48,096 bases of DNA from the NCBI GenBank assembly GCA_022072205.1, contig JAJVID010000185.1:1-48096 (forward strand), in the 5' to 3' direction. The notes under the pieces are model-generated. The model was not told the DNA's origin. It saw only the letters and a list, made by a program, of their open reading frames with translations, and searched no databases. The stretch is from Acidobacteriota bacterium. Its GTDB lineage: Bacteria > Acidobacteriota > Blastocatellia > RBC074. How positions within the stretch are numbered: the first letter of the stretch is position 1; every line of letters begins with the position of its first letter. The position numbers and the translations under genes were made by a program. Shown piece by piece: positions 38,388 to 47,671 of this stretch.

Positions 38388-40397
38388 TCATTGTTTCAGG
38401 ACATTGCCGTAGCGACTTGAAGGACTCCTCGATACGTCCGCGCCAACAGCCACCGCGTGAGTCATCTTGACGGGCAAGCTCATCTCAACCGTCGTGCCCC
38501 TGCCGGGCGCGCTGCGAATACTGAACGAAGCCTGATCGCCGTAATGAGTTTTGAGGCGGCGTTCGATGTTCGACAACCCGACTCCGCGCTCACGGCCTGC
38601 GATCAGCGCCTGCTCGCTCGCGCCAAGCCCCGTGTCGCGCACGCTGATTCGCAGCTTGTCGCCGGATGCGAGCCGCGCCGAGATCACGACCTCTCCGCCC
38701 GCGCGCGACGGCGAGATGCCGTGTTTGATCGCGTTCTCGACCAGAGGCTGGATGAGCAACGCGGGGATGCGATGGTTTCGCAACTCTCGCGGCGCGTCAA
38801 TCGTCACGCGCAACCGACCTTCAAACCTCGCGCGCTCGATCTCCAGGTAAGATTCGATCAGTTCAATCTCTTCGTCGAGCGTGGTGAATTCGCCCTCGCT
38901 GCGACGAAGCACGCCGCGCAGCAACGCTGTCAAACGCATCAATGTTTCAAACGCGCGTTCGGGCGTCGTTTGAATCAAATAGCCGATGGTCGTCAGAGCG
39001 TTGAAAAGAAAGTGCGGATTGACCTGCGCGCGCAAGGCTCGCAGCTCGGCCTCGGTCGCCAGCTTGAGCGCTTCCTGTTCGCGCAGATCGCGCGCGCAGC
39101 GTTCGTGGATGACGCGCACGGCGTCAATGCGCCGCGCGACGATCATCGCCACAGCTCCCAGAAACGCCAGATCATCCGACAGCAACCGCCGCCCAGCCGC
39201 CAGTTCGCCAATACTCAACCGATACTGCGGCGATTCGGTAGTCGGAACCAACACCGTCGCTGCGCGCGAAGCGTTCTCTCTCAACCGCCGCGAGGATTTC
39301 GACTGGCTGATCAACGGAATGAGCGGGCCGCTCGGCGCGTCAGGGCCTTGACCGGTTTCGTCGTCACTGGCGACCGACCAGCTTACGCCGCGCGCCGTCA
39401 ACGCGCGCGCCAGTTGCGCGCAAGCCTCATCCAGAATCTGCCCGGACGTTTCGCGCGTGGCGATCTTCTGTGAAATCTCCGCGCGCAGGGCTTCGTAATC
39501 CGTCCGCCGCAAAACGACCGTGTCAACAAACCAATCCACGCCGCGCCTCAGCCAGGGATAAATCAGCGCCGTCGCTACCCACAAACCCAGCAGCAGTCCG
39601 ATTGCGACCGGATGAGCGCCTCGGCGATCAAGCGCCGGCGCGGCGACGCTCAGATACAACCCGAACGCAAGCGACACCAGCAGCACCAGCGACAACGCGC
39701 GTTTGAGAAAAATGTCAGCCAGCGCGAACCGATAATCCTGATAGAGAATCGCCACCACCAGCGGCAGCGACGCGTGATGCCCGGCCAGTTCAATCCACCA
39801 CGAATACTCTTTGCCCTCGTGATGGCTCAGATGCAGCGCCGAGACCGCGAAGACCGCCAGCGGCGCCACCCAGCCCGCTCGTCCCCATCCGGGCTTCCCG
39901 CGCGTAGCGACCAGCAACGCCACGATGAGCGCGCCAAAACCAATCGTCAGCACGTGCAACGCCCAGTGCGACGGGGCCGATTGCAGATTGACGGCCTGAT
40001 AAAAATTCAACGCCGCCGCCGCTGCGCTGAAACTGTAAGCGGCGATCAGCATCCACATCGGCGCCGGACGCCGCCACGCCTCGCCCGACCGCAACACCGA
40101 ATGCACGACCACCGCCGGCAGAAAACCGAGCGCGGTGAAGGCCACCGCCGCGAGTAACGCCGACGAACGCCATCCGCCGATGTCGTGCAGCCCGAAATCC
40201 AGCAGCGCGCCCAGATTCCACGCCAACCCCAGCAGCGCCGTGAGCAACGGCAACCGGTCGGCCTTGTCGGAATCCGCGCCTACAGATGACGCCGCGCGAG
40301 GCCCGTTCAGCAACATCGCCAGCAGCATCGCGTAAAGCGACAGCCCGGTGATGTAACCCAGCAGATTGAGCAGGGCGGCGGCGGCGGATGTCGTCAT
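38388..40397 (-). CDS. LytS/YehU-type sensor histidine kinase with N-terminal multi-helix membrane domain
   Basis: A 669-residue membrane kinase. Seven or eight hydrophobic helices span about 5-280. A GAF-like segment (about 300-430) precedes the His_kinase domain, with the phospho-acceptor His462 in NPHFLFNAL. The ATPase domain has an N-box (LVENAIKHG) and G-boxes (DTGLG, GVGLSNIERRL). It is expected to phosphorylate the LytTR regulator encoded 105 bp downstream. Ribosome-binding site AAAGGAAG. Signal unknown; the membrane part may sense a hydrophobic ligand or envelope state. Confidence 0.93.
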   Translation of the reverse strand: MTTSAAAALLNLLGYITGLSLYAMLLAMLLNGPRAASSVGADSDKADRLPLLTALLGLAWNLGALLDFGLHDIGGWRSSALLAAVAFTALGFLPAVVVHSVLRSGEAWRRPAPMWMLIAAYSFSAAAAALNFYQAVNLQSAPSHWALHVLTIGFGALIVALLVATRGKPGWGRAGWVAPLAVFAVSALHLSHHEGKEYSWWIELAGHHASLPLVVAILYQDYRFALADIFLKRALSLVLLVSLAFGLYLSVAAPALDRRGAHPVAIGLLLGLWVATALIYPWLRRGVDWFVDTVVLRRTDYEALRAEISQKIATRETSGQILDEACAQLARALTARGVSWSVASDDETGQGPDAPSGPLIPLISQSKSSRRLRENASRAATVLVPTTESPQYRLSIGELAAGRRLLSDDLAFLGAVAMIVARRIDAVRVIHERCARDLREQEALKLATEAELRALRAQVNPHFLFNALTTIGYLIQTTPERAFETLMRLTALLRGVLRRSEGEFTTLDEEIELIESYLEIERARFEGRLRVTIDAPRELRNHRIPALLIQPLVENAIKHGISPSRAGGEVVISARLASGDKLRISVRDTGLGASEQALIAGRERGVGLSNIERRLKTHYGDQASFSIRSAPGRGTTVEMSLPVKMTHAVAVGADVSRSPSSRYGNVLKQ

Positions 40398-40780
40398 ACT
40401 TCCTTTCTTTCTTCCGGTGATTCTTTCAAGGCGTGGATGAAATCTAACCGCAAGCGGCTATGCGCGGCAATTGTTGTCCGGCGAGTTGTAGTCTACTCGT
40501 GATGAATGGTTGATTTCCACCGGTCAGCGGCGCCGGCGTTATTCCGTCGCAGCGTATTCTGTTTGGAAGGCGCATCAAGGTTGGATATTCGACGGGCACA
40601 TGGTACTTTTCGCCCGTCGTGAGCGAAACTCGGCCCCGCGCCGTGAGAGTCTTCAAGGTTCCTATACTCACGATTACGCGCCCGCTTCCGCCGACCCTTT
40701 CTTCAAGCGTGAGCGGGCGTTGCGCTGCAAAGCGCCTGCAGAGTGTTAAATGCCCCTTGATCAAGGAGCAAAGTGGAACT
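40398..40780. other. Divergent region between the sensor kinase and hsdR
   Basis: No gene is supported in these 383 bp; open frames here are in-frame leaders or shadows. It contains an 8-bp stem-loop CGACGGGC/GCCCGTCG (40590-40597 with 40612-40619) and a 12-bp perfect palindrome CCTTGATCAAGG (40755-40766), which overlaps the AAGGAG just before hsdR. The palindrome is a candidate operator or a structure masking the ribosome-binding site. Confidence 0.5.
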
Positions 40781-43183
40781 GTGGCCTACAACGAAGCCGA
40801 AACACGTTATCAACTGATTGATCCGGTTCTGCGATCTAAAGGCTATCGGGAGTGGCGCATCAAGCTGGAAACGCCGGCGCCGGTGGAACCGATTGGCGCC
40901 AAGGGACGCCGCCGGGCGGGGGCTGGCCGCACCGACTATTTGCTTTGCGTTCAGGCGGGCGATATGCCCAGGCCTTTGCCAGTTGGGGTCATCGAAGCCA
41001 AAGCCGAAACCGAAGACCCGCTCAAGGGGATGCAGCAGGCCAAAAGCTACGCCGATTGCGCGCGCTTCGACGTGCAGTACGTGTTCGCCACCAACGGACA
41101 CCTCTATGGCGAATTTGACAAGACACGGCAAATGCCTGATGGCCCGTTTCCGCTCCTGAACTTTCCCAGCCACGACGATCTGACAGCCCGTTACGCCAAA
41201 GACAAAGGCATAGACATCACTCGGCCCGAAGCTGCGATGCTGTTTATGGCCGACAGCGCGGCGTGGGCCAAGCCTCGTTATTACCAGGATGCGGCGATCC
41301 GCGCCGCGTTTGAAAAGATGCTGCGCTGTGAACAAAACGGCGATGATTCACGCGTGTTGCTTTCGCTCGCTACCGGTTCAGGCAAGACGGTCATTGCCGC
41401 CAATCTGCTGTGGCGGATGCACGAAGCGGGGCGGTTGACCAAACCTGCGCTCTTCCTGTGCGACCGCGACGAATTGCGCGAGCAGGCTTACGACAAAATC
41501 TTGAAGGCTTTTCCGAAAGGCAGCGTGCGCATCGTCAAGACCGAGCGCGGCCAGAACGCCGCGAAAAACGCCAAAGTCCACATCGCCACTTATCAAACGC
41601 TGGGGCTGGACGATGACGATCAGGGCTACGCCAGCTTTCTGACCGAGCATTACCCGCCCGATTCATTCAGTGTCATCATCATTGACGAATGCCATCGCTC
41701 GGCCTGGGGGCGCTGGTCGGAAGTTTTGAAGCGCAACCCGCAGGCCATCCACATCGGCCTGACCGCGACGCCGCGTCAGTTGCGCGAATCGAAACATCAA
41801 ACCGCCGAAGACGCCGACATCACGGCGAACAACCTCGCCTACTTCGGCGAGCCGGTTTACGAATACACGTTGATTCAGGCTCAGGAAGACGGCTATCTGG
41901 CCGCGTGCGAGATTGTGCGGCTCAAGCCTTCGATTGACTGGAAGATGTTCACGCGCGAAGAGGTGCTGGCCGCGCGTCCGATTGACGCCCGCACGGGCAG
42001 GCCGGTTCAGGAAGAAGACCTGAGAGAGCAATACGAAGCGCGCCATTTCGACGACGAATTGTTGATCCCGGCGCGCATCAACGCGATGTGCGCCGACCTG
42101 TTCGTGCGGTTGTGCGAACACGGCGGGCCGGAACAGAAGGTCATCATCTTCTGCACCCGCGACCTGCACGCCGACCGGGTGGCTATGCAAATGCAGCGGC
42201 TTTACGCCCAGTGGTGTCAGGAAAAAGGCGTCACGCCCAAAGACCATTACGCGTTCAAATGCACGGCTGACGGAGGCTCGGAATTGATCGAAACGATGCG
42301 CGGTTCGGGCGAACGCTGCTTCATCGCCTGCACGGTTGATTTGCTGGCGACCGGCGTGGACATCGAGCGGCTGAACGCTGTGGTCTTTTTCCGCTATCTG
42401 GAATCGTCCATCGCGTTTTACCAGATGGTCGGGCGCGGCACGCGCATTGACGAGCCGACGCAGAAGTACAAGTTCTGGCTTTACGATTACACCGGCGTCA
42501 CCGACCTGTTCGGTACCGATTTCATTACGTCACCACCCAAAACCCGCGCGAAGAAAGACGGAGGCGAAGGCGAAGGCGACAGCGGCGATGGCGGCGGCGA
42601 CGCCGACCCGCTGCCGTTGCCGGAGATGGTCGCGGGCGAGCGGGTTTCGATCACGCCGCAGGGCCGCTTCATCCTGCAGCGGCGCGACGGACGCGACGTG
42701 CCGATCCCGGTCGAAGAATACCGGCAGGAGATGATCAGCCGCGTGCTGGCCGAAGCGCATACGCTGGATGAATTCCGCAGCCTGTGGGTCGAAACACAGC
42801 AGCGCCGCCAGTTGATTGATCATCTGCTCGGCCAGCAGTATTCGCCCGAAGTCGTGCGCGAACTTGTGGGCTTGCGCGAGTGCGACAACTTCGATTTGTT
42901 TGCGCATTACGGCTACCGCGAACGGGCGCTGAAACGGTGGGAGCGCGAAGCAGAGTATCTGACGATCCACGCGCCGTGGTTTGACGGCGCAGGCGAGAAA
43001 GCAGCCGAAGTGTTGCGCGGCATCGGCCATCAGTTCGGCGCGGGCGGCACCGAGGCGCTGGAATCGGAGTTGTTGTGGCAAGTGCCGGAGATTGCGCGGG
43101 CGGGCGGATTGGCGGCGTTGCGGAAGTTGGGCAAGCCTGCGGAAGTTATGCGCGAAGCGAAGATGAGGTTGTTTGGAGTGTGA
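40781..43183 (+). CDS. hsdR: Type I restriction endonuclease subunit HsdR (EcoEI-like)
   Basis: Motor and nuclease subunit of a type I system, 800 residues from GTG 40781. Start chosen because the domain begins here and AAGGAG lies 12 nt upstream; the frame is open for 54 more unsupported codons. RecB-like nuclease (about 1-110): Asp52 and Glu72-x-Lys74. Superfamily 2 translocase: Walker A ATGSGKT (197-203), DECH (302-305), and motif VI VGRGTRIDEP. The C-terminal EcoEI_R_C-like domain ends EVMREAKMRLFGV. An acidic/Gly-rich linker (about 585-600) is visible. It translocates DNA and cuts unmodified DNA with HsdS and HsdM. A second copy of its last 45 bp occurs 231 bp downstream. Confidence 0.95.
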   Translation: MAYNEAETRYQLIDPVLRSKGYREWRIKLETPAPVEPIGAKGRRRAGAGRTDYLLCVQAGDMPRPLPVGVIEAKAETEDPLKGMQQAKSYADCARFDVQYVFATNGHLYGEFDKTRQMPDGPFPLLNFPSHDDLTARYAKDKGIDITRPEAAMLFMADSAAWAKPRYYQDAAIRAAFEKMLRCEQNGDDSRVLLSLATGSGKTVIAANLLWRMHEAGRLTKPALFLCDRDELREQAYDKILKAFPKGSVRIVKTERGQNAAKNAKVHIATYQTLGLDDDDQGYASFLTEHYPPDSFSVIIIDECHRSAWGRWSEVLKRNPQAIHIGLTATPRQLRESKHQTAEDADITANNLAYFGEPVYEYTLIQAQEDGYLAACEIVRLKPSIDWKMFTREEVLAARPIDARTGRPVQEEDLREQYEARHFDDELLIPARINAMCADLFVRLCEHGGPEQKVIIFCTRDLHADRVAMQMQRLYAQWCQEKGVTPKDHYAFKCTADGGSELIETMRGSGERCFIACTVDLLATGVDIERLNAVVFFRYLESSIAFYQMVGRGTRIDEPTQKYKFWLYDYTGVTDLFGTDFITSPPKTRAKKDGGEGEGDSGDGGGDADPLPLPEMVAGERVSITPQGRFILQRRDGRDVPIPVEEYRQEMISRVLAEAHTLDEFRSLWVETQQRRQLIDHLLGQQYSPEVVRELVGLRECDNFDLFAHYGYRERALKRWEREAEYLTIHAPWFDGAGEKAAEVLRGIGHQFGAGGTEALESELLWQVPEIARAGGLAALRKLGKPAEVMREAKMRLFGV
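43139..43183 (+). repeat. hsdR 3'-end duplication, copy 1 (native stop)
   Basis: These 45 bp encode the HsdR C-terminus and stop. They recur at 43370-43414 with 42 of 45 bases identical. Confidence 0.93.
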
Positions 43184-43369
43184 TGATATTGGACGGTAGT
43201 CGAAGCCGGTTTTCAGCGCCAGCGGCGCGGCATGTTTATAGTTTCAATGCCGGTTCAATTTCCAAGCTCCGTAGGAGCGGAATGTGGCGGATGTCGCTCC
43301 TACGGAGCTTGGAGAATATGGTCGTACGCGAGCTATAAACATTGCGCTCCTACAGAGCGAAGAATTGAT
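43184..43369. repeat. REP-type palindrome cluster inserted between hsdR and hsdS
   Basis: Contains a GCGCC-AGC-GGCGC palindrome (43216-43228) followed by CATGTTTATAG; two GCTCC-GTA/TAC-GGAGC palindromes in opposite orientation (43266-43278 and 43296-43308), which together form a 19-bp stem; and a degenerate copy (43346-43358) preceded by CTATAAACATT. The cluster is bracketed by the two copies of the hsdR 3' end. No gene is supported here. Confidence 0.9.
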
Positions 43370-43414
43370 GCGGAAGTTATGCGCGAAGCGAAGGTGAGGT
43401 TGTTTGGGGTATGA
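43370..43414 (+). repeat. hsdR 3'-end duplication, copy 2
   Basis: Second copy of the HsdR tail-coding sequence. Its TGA overlaps the hsdS start as ATGA, the usual coupled junction of adjacent R and S genes, so this copy probably preserves the original hsdR-hsdS junction. Confidence 0.9.
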
Positions 43415-44637
43415 GCATTCAGGTCGTCAAATTGGCTGATGTGGCCGAAATAAATCCACGCCGTCCAGCACTCGATTTTGCCGATGATGAGTTGGTGACG
43501 TTTGTGCCAATGGAGTCAGTGGACGGTGTTACTGGAATAGTGGTGACTCCATTCGAGCGGAAGTTTGCCCAAGTCAAAAAAGGCTACACAGTATTTGCCG
43601 AAGACGATGTGATTTTTGCCAAGATCACGCCGTGTATGCAAAACGGCAAGCACGCGATTGTCCGAAATTTGCTCAAAGGCGTTGGGTTTGGCTCTACAGA
43701 ATTTCATGTGATTCGCGCTGGCGAGCGCATCACCCCGGAATGGATTCATTTCTTTCTACGGCGACAGGAAACGTTGGACGCTGCGGTTCAAACTTTCACG
43801 GGAACGGTGGGACAGCAGCGGGTTCCGTCAATCTTCTTTGAAGAATTGGAATTGCCTCTTCCTACGATTGACGAACAACGTCGCATCGCCGCCCGCCTGA
43901 AAGCCCAACTTGCCGCCGTCGAGGAAGCGCGGCAGGCGGCGCAAGCGCAGGTGAAGGAAGTTGAGGCGTTGTGGGCAGCCATTTACCGCGATGCCTTTGC
44001 TGAAATTGCGCCCGTTGGCGTTCCGCCGGAATTCGAGACGGCGCCTGCCGAATGGCGCTGGGAACGGATCGCACCGAACTTGGCCCGGCTGGAAAGTGGC
44101 CATACGCCAAGTCGCTTACGTCCTGATTGGTGGGGTGGTGATGTCTCGTGGGTTTCGCTGACCGAGATTCGCGCTTTGGATGGCCGTTGGACGGAAGAGA
44201 CGCAGATCAAAACCAACCCGGCTGGCATTGCCAATTCAGCGGCTCGCATCTTGCCTCGCGGCACAGTCTGTTTTTCGCGAACTGCTTCCGTAGGTTTCGT
44301 CACGATCATGGCCAAGCCAATGGCGACCAGTCAGGACTTCGCCAACTGGGTCTGCGGCGATGATCTTGATCCCGAATTCCTGATGCACGCGCTGATTCGC
44401 TCGCGCAGCGAACTCCGAGCGTTAGCGACCGGCGCGACGCACAAAACGATTTACATGCCGACGCTGGAATCTTTTCATGTTTGCTTACCGGAGAGAGCAG
44501 AGCAGGAGCGTATCGTGCGGCGCCTGAAGCAACTACTTGAAGTCTTTGAGCAACTGCGCATTGCAGCGAAAGCCAGCCTTGAAGAGGTCGAGCGGCTGCC
44601 CGCGCGCCTTCTCGCTCAGGCGTTTGAAGGTCAATAA
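43411..44637 (+). CDS. hsdS: Type I specificity subunit HsdS (two TRDs)
   Basis: A 408-residue DNA-recognition subunit of normal length. The first target recognition domain (about 1-150: VKLADVAEINPRRP ... LELPLPTIDEQRRIA) is followed by a long conserved helix (about 155-190). The second domain (about 205-365: WRWERIAPNLARLESGHTPS ... FHVCLPERAEQERIV) is followed by a second helix to the end. The two domains are unlike in sequence, so the target is a bipartite asymmetric site. The start overlaps the duplicated hsdR tail (ATGA). hsdM is not next but follows a 1-kb insertion carrying a RAYT gene. Confidence 0.94.
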   Translation: MSIQVVKLADVAEINPRRPALDFADDELVTFVPMESVDGVTGIVVTPFERKFAQVKKGYTVFAEDDVIFAKITPCMQNGKHAIVRNLLKGVGFGSTEFHVIRAGERITPEWIHFFLRRQETLDAAVQTFTGTVGQQRVPSIFFEELELPLPTIDEQRRIAARLKAQLAAVEEARQAAQAQVKEVEALWAAIYRDAFAEIAPVGVPPEFETAPAEWRWERIAPNLARLESGHTPSRLRPDWWGGDVSWVSLTEIRALDGRWTEETQIKTNPAGIANSAARILPRGTVCFSRTASVGFVTIMAKPMATSQDFANWVCGDDLDPEFLMHALIRSRSELRALATGATHKTIYMPTLESFHVCLPERAEQERIVRRLKQLLEVFEQLRIAAKASLEEVERLPARLLAQAFEGQ

Positions 44638-45031
44638 TCGTTGCTGATCCGGTTTGAAAGCGCCAGCGGCGCGGAATGTTTATAGCATTGGGCGTAAGAG
44701 AATCACCCAAGCTCCGTAGGAGCGACATCTGCCACTCCTACGGAGCTTGGGATGTTTGCTCTTCGTGATCTATAAACATGTCGCTCCTACGGAGCTTGGG
44801 GATTTTGCTCTTCGTGATCTATAAACATGTCGCTCCTACGGAGCTTGGGGATTTTTGCTCTCCGTGATCTATAACCATGTCGCTCCTACGGAGCTTGGGG
44901 TGTTGGGTCTTCGTGGTTCTATAAACATTTCGCTCCTCCGGAGCTTGGGGATGTGGCGCTCGTTATCCATCAACATTGCGTCCCGCTAGGGCGGTTCGCT
45001 TGCTCGAAAACCATTTGAACAGGAGGCGACA
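44638..45031. repeat. REP-type palindrome array upstream of the RAYT gene
   Basis: Begins with GCGCC-AGC-GGCGC (44660-44672) plus AATGTTTATAG. An inverted pair of GCTCC-centred palindromes (44711-44723 and about 44735-44745) follows, then four direct copies at 44783, 44832, 44882 and 44932 with a 49-50 bp period, each preceded by CTATAAMCATKT and followed by TTGGGG. A degenerate element lies near 44985. The array ends with the AGGAGG of the transposase gene. No other gene is supported. Confidence 0.92.
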
Positions 45032-45511
45032 ATGGCGAACACGTACACTCAGATATACATTCAGGTGGTCTTCGCCGTGCAAGGCAGGCAATGCCTGATT
45101 CAGCCAGAACACAAAGAAGAGATCCACAAATACATCACCGGCATTGTCACCAACCAGGGACAGAAGATGCTGCAAATCAATGGTGTGGCCGATCACCTGC
45201 ATTTGCTGATGGGCATGAAACCCAATATCGCCTTGTCCGATCTGGTCAGAGACATCAAAGCCGGTTCGTCAAAGTTCATCAACGAGAATCGCTGGATCAG
45301 AGGAAAGTTCAATTGGCAGGAAGGCTTCGGCGCGTTCTCCTATGGCCATTCGCAATTGGACAAGATCATCCAATACATCCAGGATCAGGAGAAGCATCAC
45401 CAGCAGAATTCGTTCAAGAATGAATATCTTGCGCTATTGCGGAAATTCGACATTACATTCGAGGACAAATATGTTTTCGATTTCATCGAAGATGAGCCAG
45501 ACAATGAGTAG
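45032..45511 (+). CDS. REP-associated tyrosine transposase (RAYT; IS200/IS605 TnpA-like)
   Basis: A 159-residue Y1-type HUH single-strand transposase. The metal-binding HUH is HLH at 55-57 (VADHLHLLM), and the catalytic tyrosine is Tyr115 in QYIQDQEKHH. WQEGFGAFSYGHSQ (about 95-108) is typical of the family. Strong AGGAGG start site. It is flanked on both sides by clusters of short palindromes with a shared tail, the hallmark of RAYT/REP loci, in which the enzyme is thought to mobilise REP elements but is itself vertically kept. It separates hsdS from hsdM in an otherwise typical type I operon. Confidence 0.92.
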   Translation: MANTYTQIYIQVVFAVQGRQCLIQPEHKEEIHKYITGIVTNQGQKMLQINGVADHLHLLMGMKPNIALSDLVRDIKAGSSKFINENRWIRGKFNWQEGFGAFSYGHSQLDKIIQYIQDQEKHHQQNSFKNEYLALLRKFDITFEDKYVFDFIEDEPDNE

Positions 45512-45688
45512 CGCGCCTTCCGGCTCCGTAGGAGCCAAATGTTTATAGTAATCGTGAGCAACATTCCCCAAGCTCCGTAGGAGCGAAATGTGGCAGATGC
45601 CGCTCCTACGGAGCTTGGGTGAATGATGCGCCGCGTATCCATAAACATTGCGCTCCTATGGAGCGGGAAAACGCAGCGCCTGATAAAT
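45512..45688. repeat. REP-type palindromes between the RAYT gene and hsdM
   Basis: GGCTCC-GTA-GGAGCC (45522-45536) followed by AAATGTTTATAG. An inverted pair (45572-45584 and 45602-45614) can form a long stem. A last GCTCC-TAT-GGAGC (45652-45664) is preceded by CCATAAACATT. It ends 24 bp before the hsdM ATG. Confidence 0.9.
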
Positions 45689-47671
45689 ATGCCTAAACCC
45701 AAGCCGAACAAAACCGCTGGACAACCCCGAGCGATTGCCTCCACGCAATCGCTGTCGGCCTTCGTCAAATCCATCTGCGACATCATGCGCCGCTCCAACT
45801 GCGCGAGCGCGTTGCAATACGTGCCCGAACTGACGTGGATTCTCTTCTTGCGCATTCTGGACGCGCAGGAAGAGAAAGAACGCGAAGGCAAAGACGCGGT
45901 CGGCCAAACGTTCACGCCAGCGCTCAGCGAACCGTACCGCTGGCAGGATTGGGCTGCGCCTTACAACGAGAAAGACTTTGCCTTCACTCCCGAAGGCAAG
46001 CGCGCGGGCTGGAAGCGGGCGGAACTGGAAGCCGCCAAGATCGGCGACTTCTTCGCCTTCATCAACAAAGATCTGTTGCCGTATTTGCACAGACTGGACG
46101 TGATGTCCGATGGACGGCCCAACCCGGCGGCGTCGCCGAAACAGCGCGTCATCGGGCGGATTATGACTGCGGTGGAGCGCACGCGGGTGGATTCGGAAAC
46201 CAACCTGCGCGACATTCTCGACCGTGTGCATCAGATCAGCATTGATCATATTGACGACCAGCATTTCTTCACGCTCTCGCAAGTCTACGAGGATTTGCTG
46301 TTGAAGATGGGCGAGAAGAATTCGGACGGCGGGCAGTTCTTCACGCCGCGCGAAGTGATCCGCGCGATGGTGCGCGTGATTGACCCGCAGCCGGGCGAAA
46401 CGGTTTACGATCCGGGTTGCGGCACGGGCGGGTTTCTGGCGCAGGCGTATGAATTGATGGCGCGGAAGCTGGGAGATGCGGCGGCCTCGACCGATCTGGA
46501 AACGCTGAAGACGCGCACGTTCTATGGCCGCGAAAAAGAAAACCTCGTCTTTCCCATCGCGCTGGCCAACTTGGTGCTGCATGGAATTGATCAGCCGAAC
46601 CTCTGGCACGGCAACACGCTGACCGGCGCTGCGGCTTACGACGCGCTGTTCGAGGGAGCGCCCGCGACGTTCGACGTGATCATGACCAATCCGCCTTTTG
46701 GCGGCAAAGAGGGCAAGGACGCGCAGAAGAATTACAGTTTTGAGACGAGTTCGACACAGGTGCTTTTCCTGCAACACATCCTGGCCGAATTGAAACTAGC
46801 GTTGGACGGTAAACCGGGTGGGCGTTGCGGCGTGGTGTTGGATGAAGGCTTGCTGTTCCGCACGAACGAGAGCGCCTTTGTCGAAACCAAACGCAAGCTG
46901 CTGGACGAGTGCGACCTGTGGCTCATCGTCAGTTTGCCGGGAGGAGTGTTTTCGACGGCGGGTGCGGGCGTCAAAACCAACCTGCTGTTTTTCACTAAAG
47001 GCAAGAAGACCGAACGAATCTGGTATTACGACCTGTCGCACGTCAAGGTGGGCAAGAAATCGCCGCTGACGCTGGCTCATTTTGGTTTCGGCCCGAAAGG
47101 TGAAGTGTTGGATGACGCAAAATTACCAGCAACATTGGTTGGCGATTGGCGCGAGCAGGGAGGTAACGCCGACAGGCCCTTTCCGAGTTTTGCCAGGATG
47201 TTCAGCACGCGCGGAACCGAGGCGGGCGAGAGCGATTTTTCGTGGGCGGTGGATTTCGCCGCGCGCCGCGCCAAAGCCCGCGAAGAGATGGCGCCGCATC
47301 TGGCCGAAGTCGAAAAGCGCAAGGCCGAGGCGGTGGTTTGCAAAGACAAACTGGCTGCGCTGCGCAAAGCCAACGCAAGTGAAACAGAACTCGATGCTTG
47401 TCGAGAGGCTCTGACGGCCGCCGAGAAGGCCGCTCGTGAAGCGCAGGCAAAAGCCGACGCCATTGATGCGGCTGTCTACGACTTGAAAGCGGTGAATCCG
47501 CGTGCGCGCGTCGAACGTGACACTCGCATGCCGTCAGAAATCATAGAATCCATCGCCACACACGGCCACGCCGTCGAGGCTGCGCTGGCAAAACTCCGCG
47601 CGCTGACGCAGACAGATGTTTCCGAATCGTCAGCGTCCGAGACTTACACCGCCACTGGCGCCGAAATGTGA
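45689..47671 (+). CDS. hsdM: Type I DNA methyltransferase subunit HsdM (second system)
   Basis: A 660-residue N6-adenine methyltransferase. ATG 45689 is chosen because upstream codons of the open frame are encoded by a REP palindrome. An N-terminal helical domain (about 20-200) precedes motif [10 protein letters not shown] (241-249) and catalytic NPPF (334-337). A C-terminal extension (about 540-660) is strongly helical, with Ala/Glu/Lys heptads suited to binding HsdS. It differs clearly from the 499-residue HsdM at the left edge. No good ribosome-binding site is seen; the REP insertion may have altered coupling to hsdS. Its last 28 bp overlap the convergent thyA. Confidence 0.95.
   Translation: MPKPKPNKTAGQPRAIASTQSLSAFVKSICDIMRRSNCASALQYVPELTWILFLRILDAQEEKEREGKDAVGQTFTPALSEPYRWQDWAAPYNEKDFAFTPEGKRAGWKRAELEAAKIGDFFAFINKDLLPYLHRLDVMSDGRPNPAASPKQRVIGRIMTAVERTRVDSETNLRDILDRVHQISIDHIDDQHFFTLSQVYEDLLLKMGEKNSDGGQFFTPREVIRAMVRVIDPQPGETVYDPGCGTGGFLAQAYELMARKLGDAAASTDLETLKTRTFYGREKENLVFPIALANLVLHGIDQPNLWHGNTLTGAAAYDALFEGAPATFDVIMTNPPFGGKEGKDAQKNYSFETSSTQVLFLQHILAELKLALDGKPGGRCGVVLDEGLLFRTNESAFVETKRKLLDECDLWLIVSLPGGVFSTAGAGVKTNLLFFTKGKKTERIWYYDLSHVKVGKKSPLTLAHFGFGPKGEVLDDAKLPATLVGDWREQGGNADRPFPSFARMFSTRGTEAGESDFSWAVDFAARRAKAREEMAPHLAEVEKRKAEAVVCKDKLAALRKANASETELDACREALTAAEKAAREAQAKADAIDAAVYDLKAVNPRARVERDTRMPSEIIESIATHGHAVEAALAKLRALTQTDVSESSASETYTATGAEM

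Noticed and set aside
43184..45688. Possible CRISPR array from the regularly spaced repeats
   Set aside because: The repeats are short palindromes with conserved tails and near-identical intervening sequence, not unique spacers; no cas genes are present. A RAYT gene explains them better.
45656..46777. 373-codon minus-strand frame opposite the second hsdM
   Set aside because: Antisense shadow, Arg/His-rich composition, no recognisable family.
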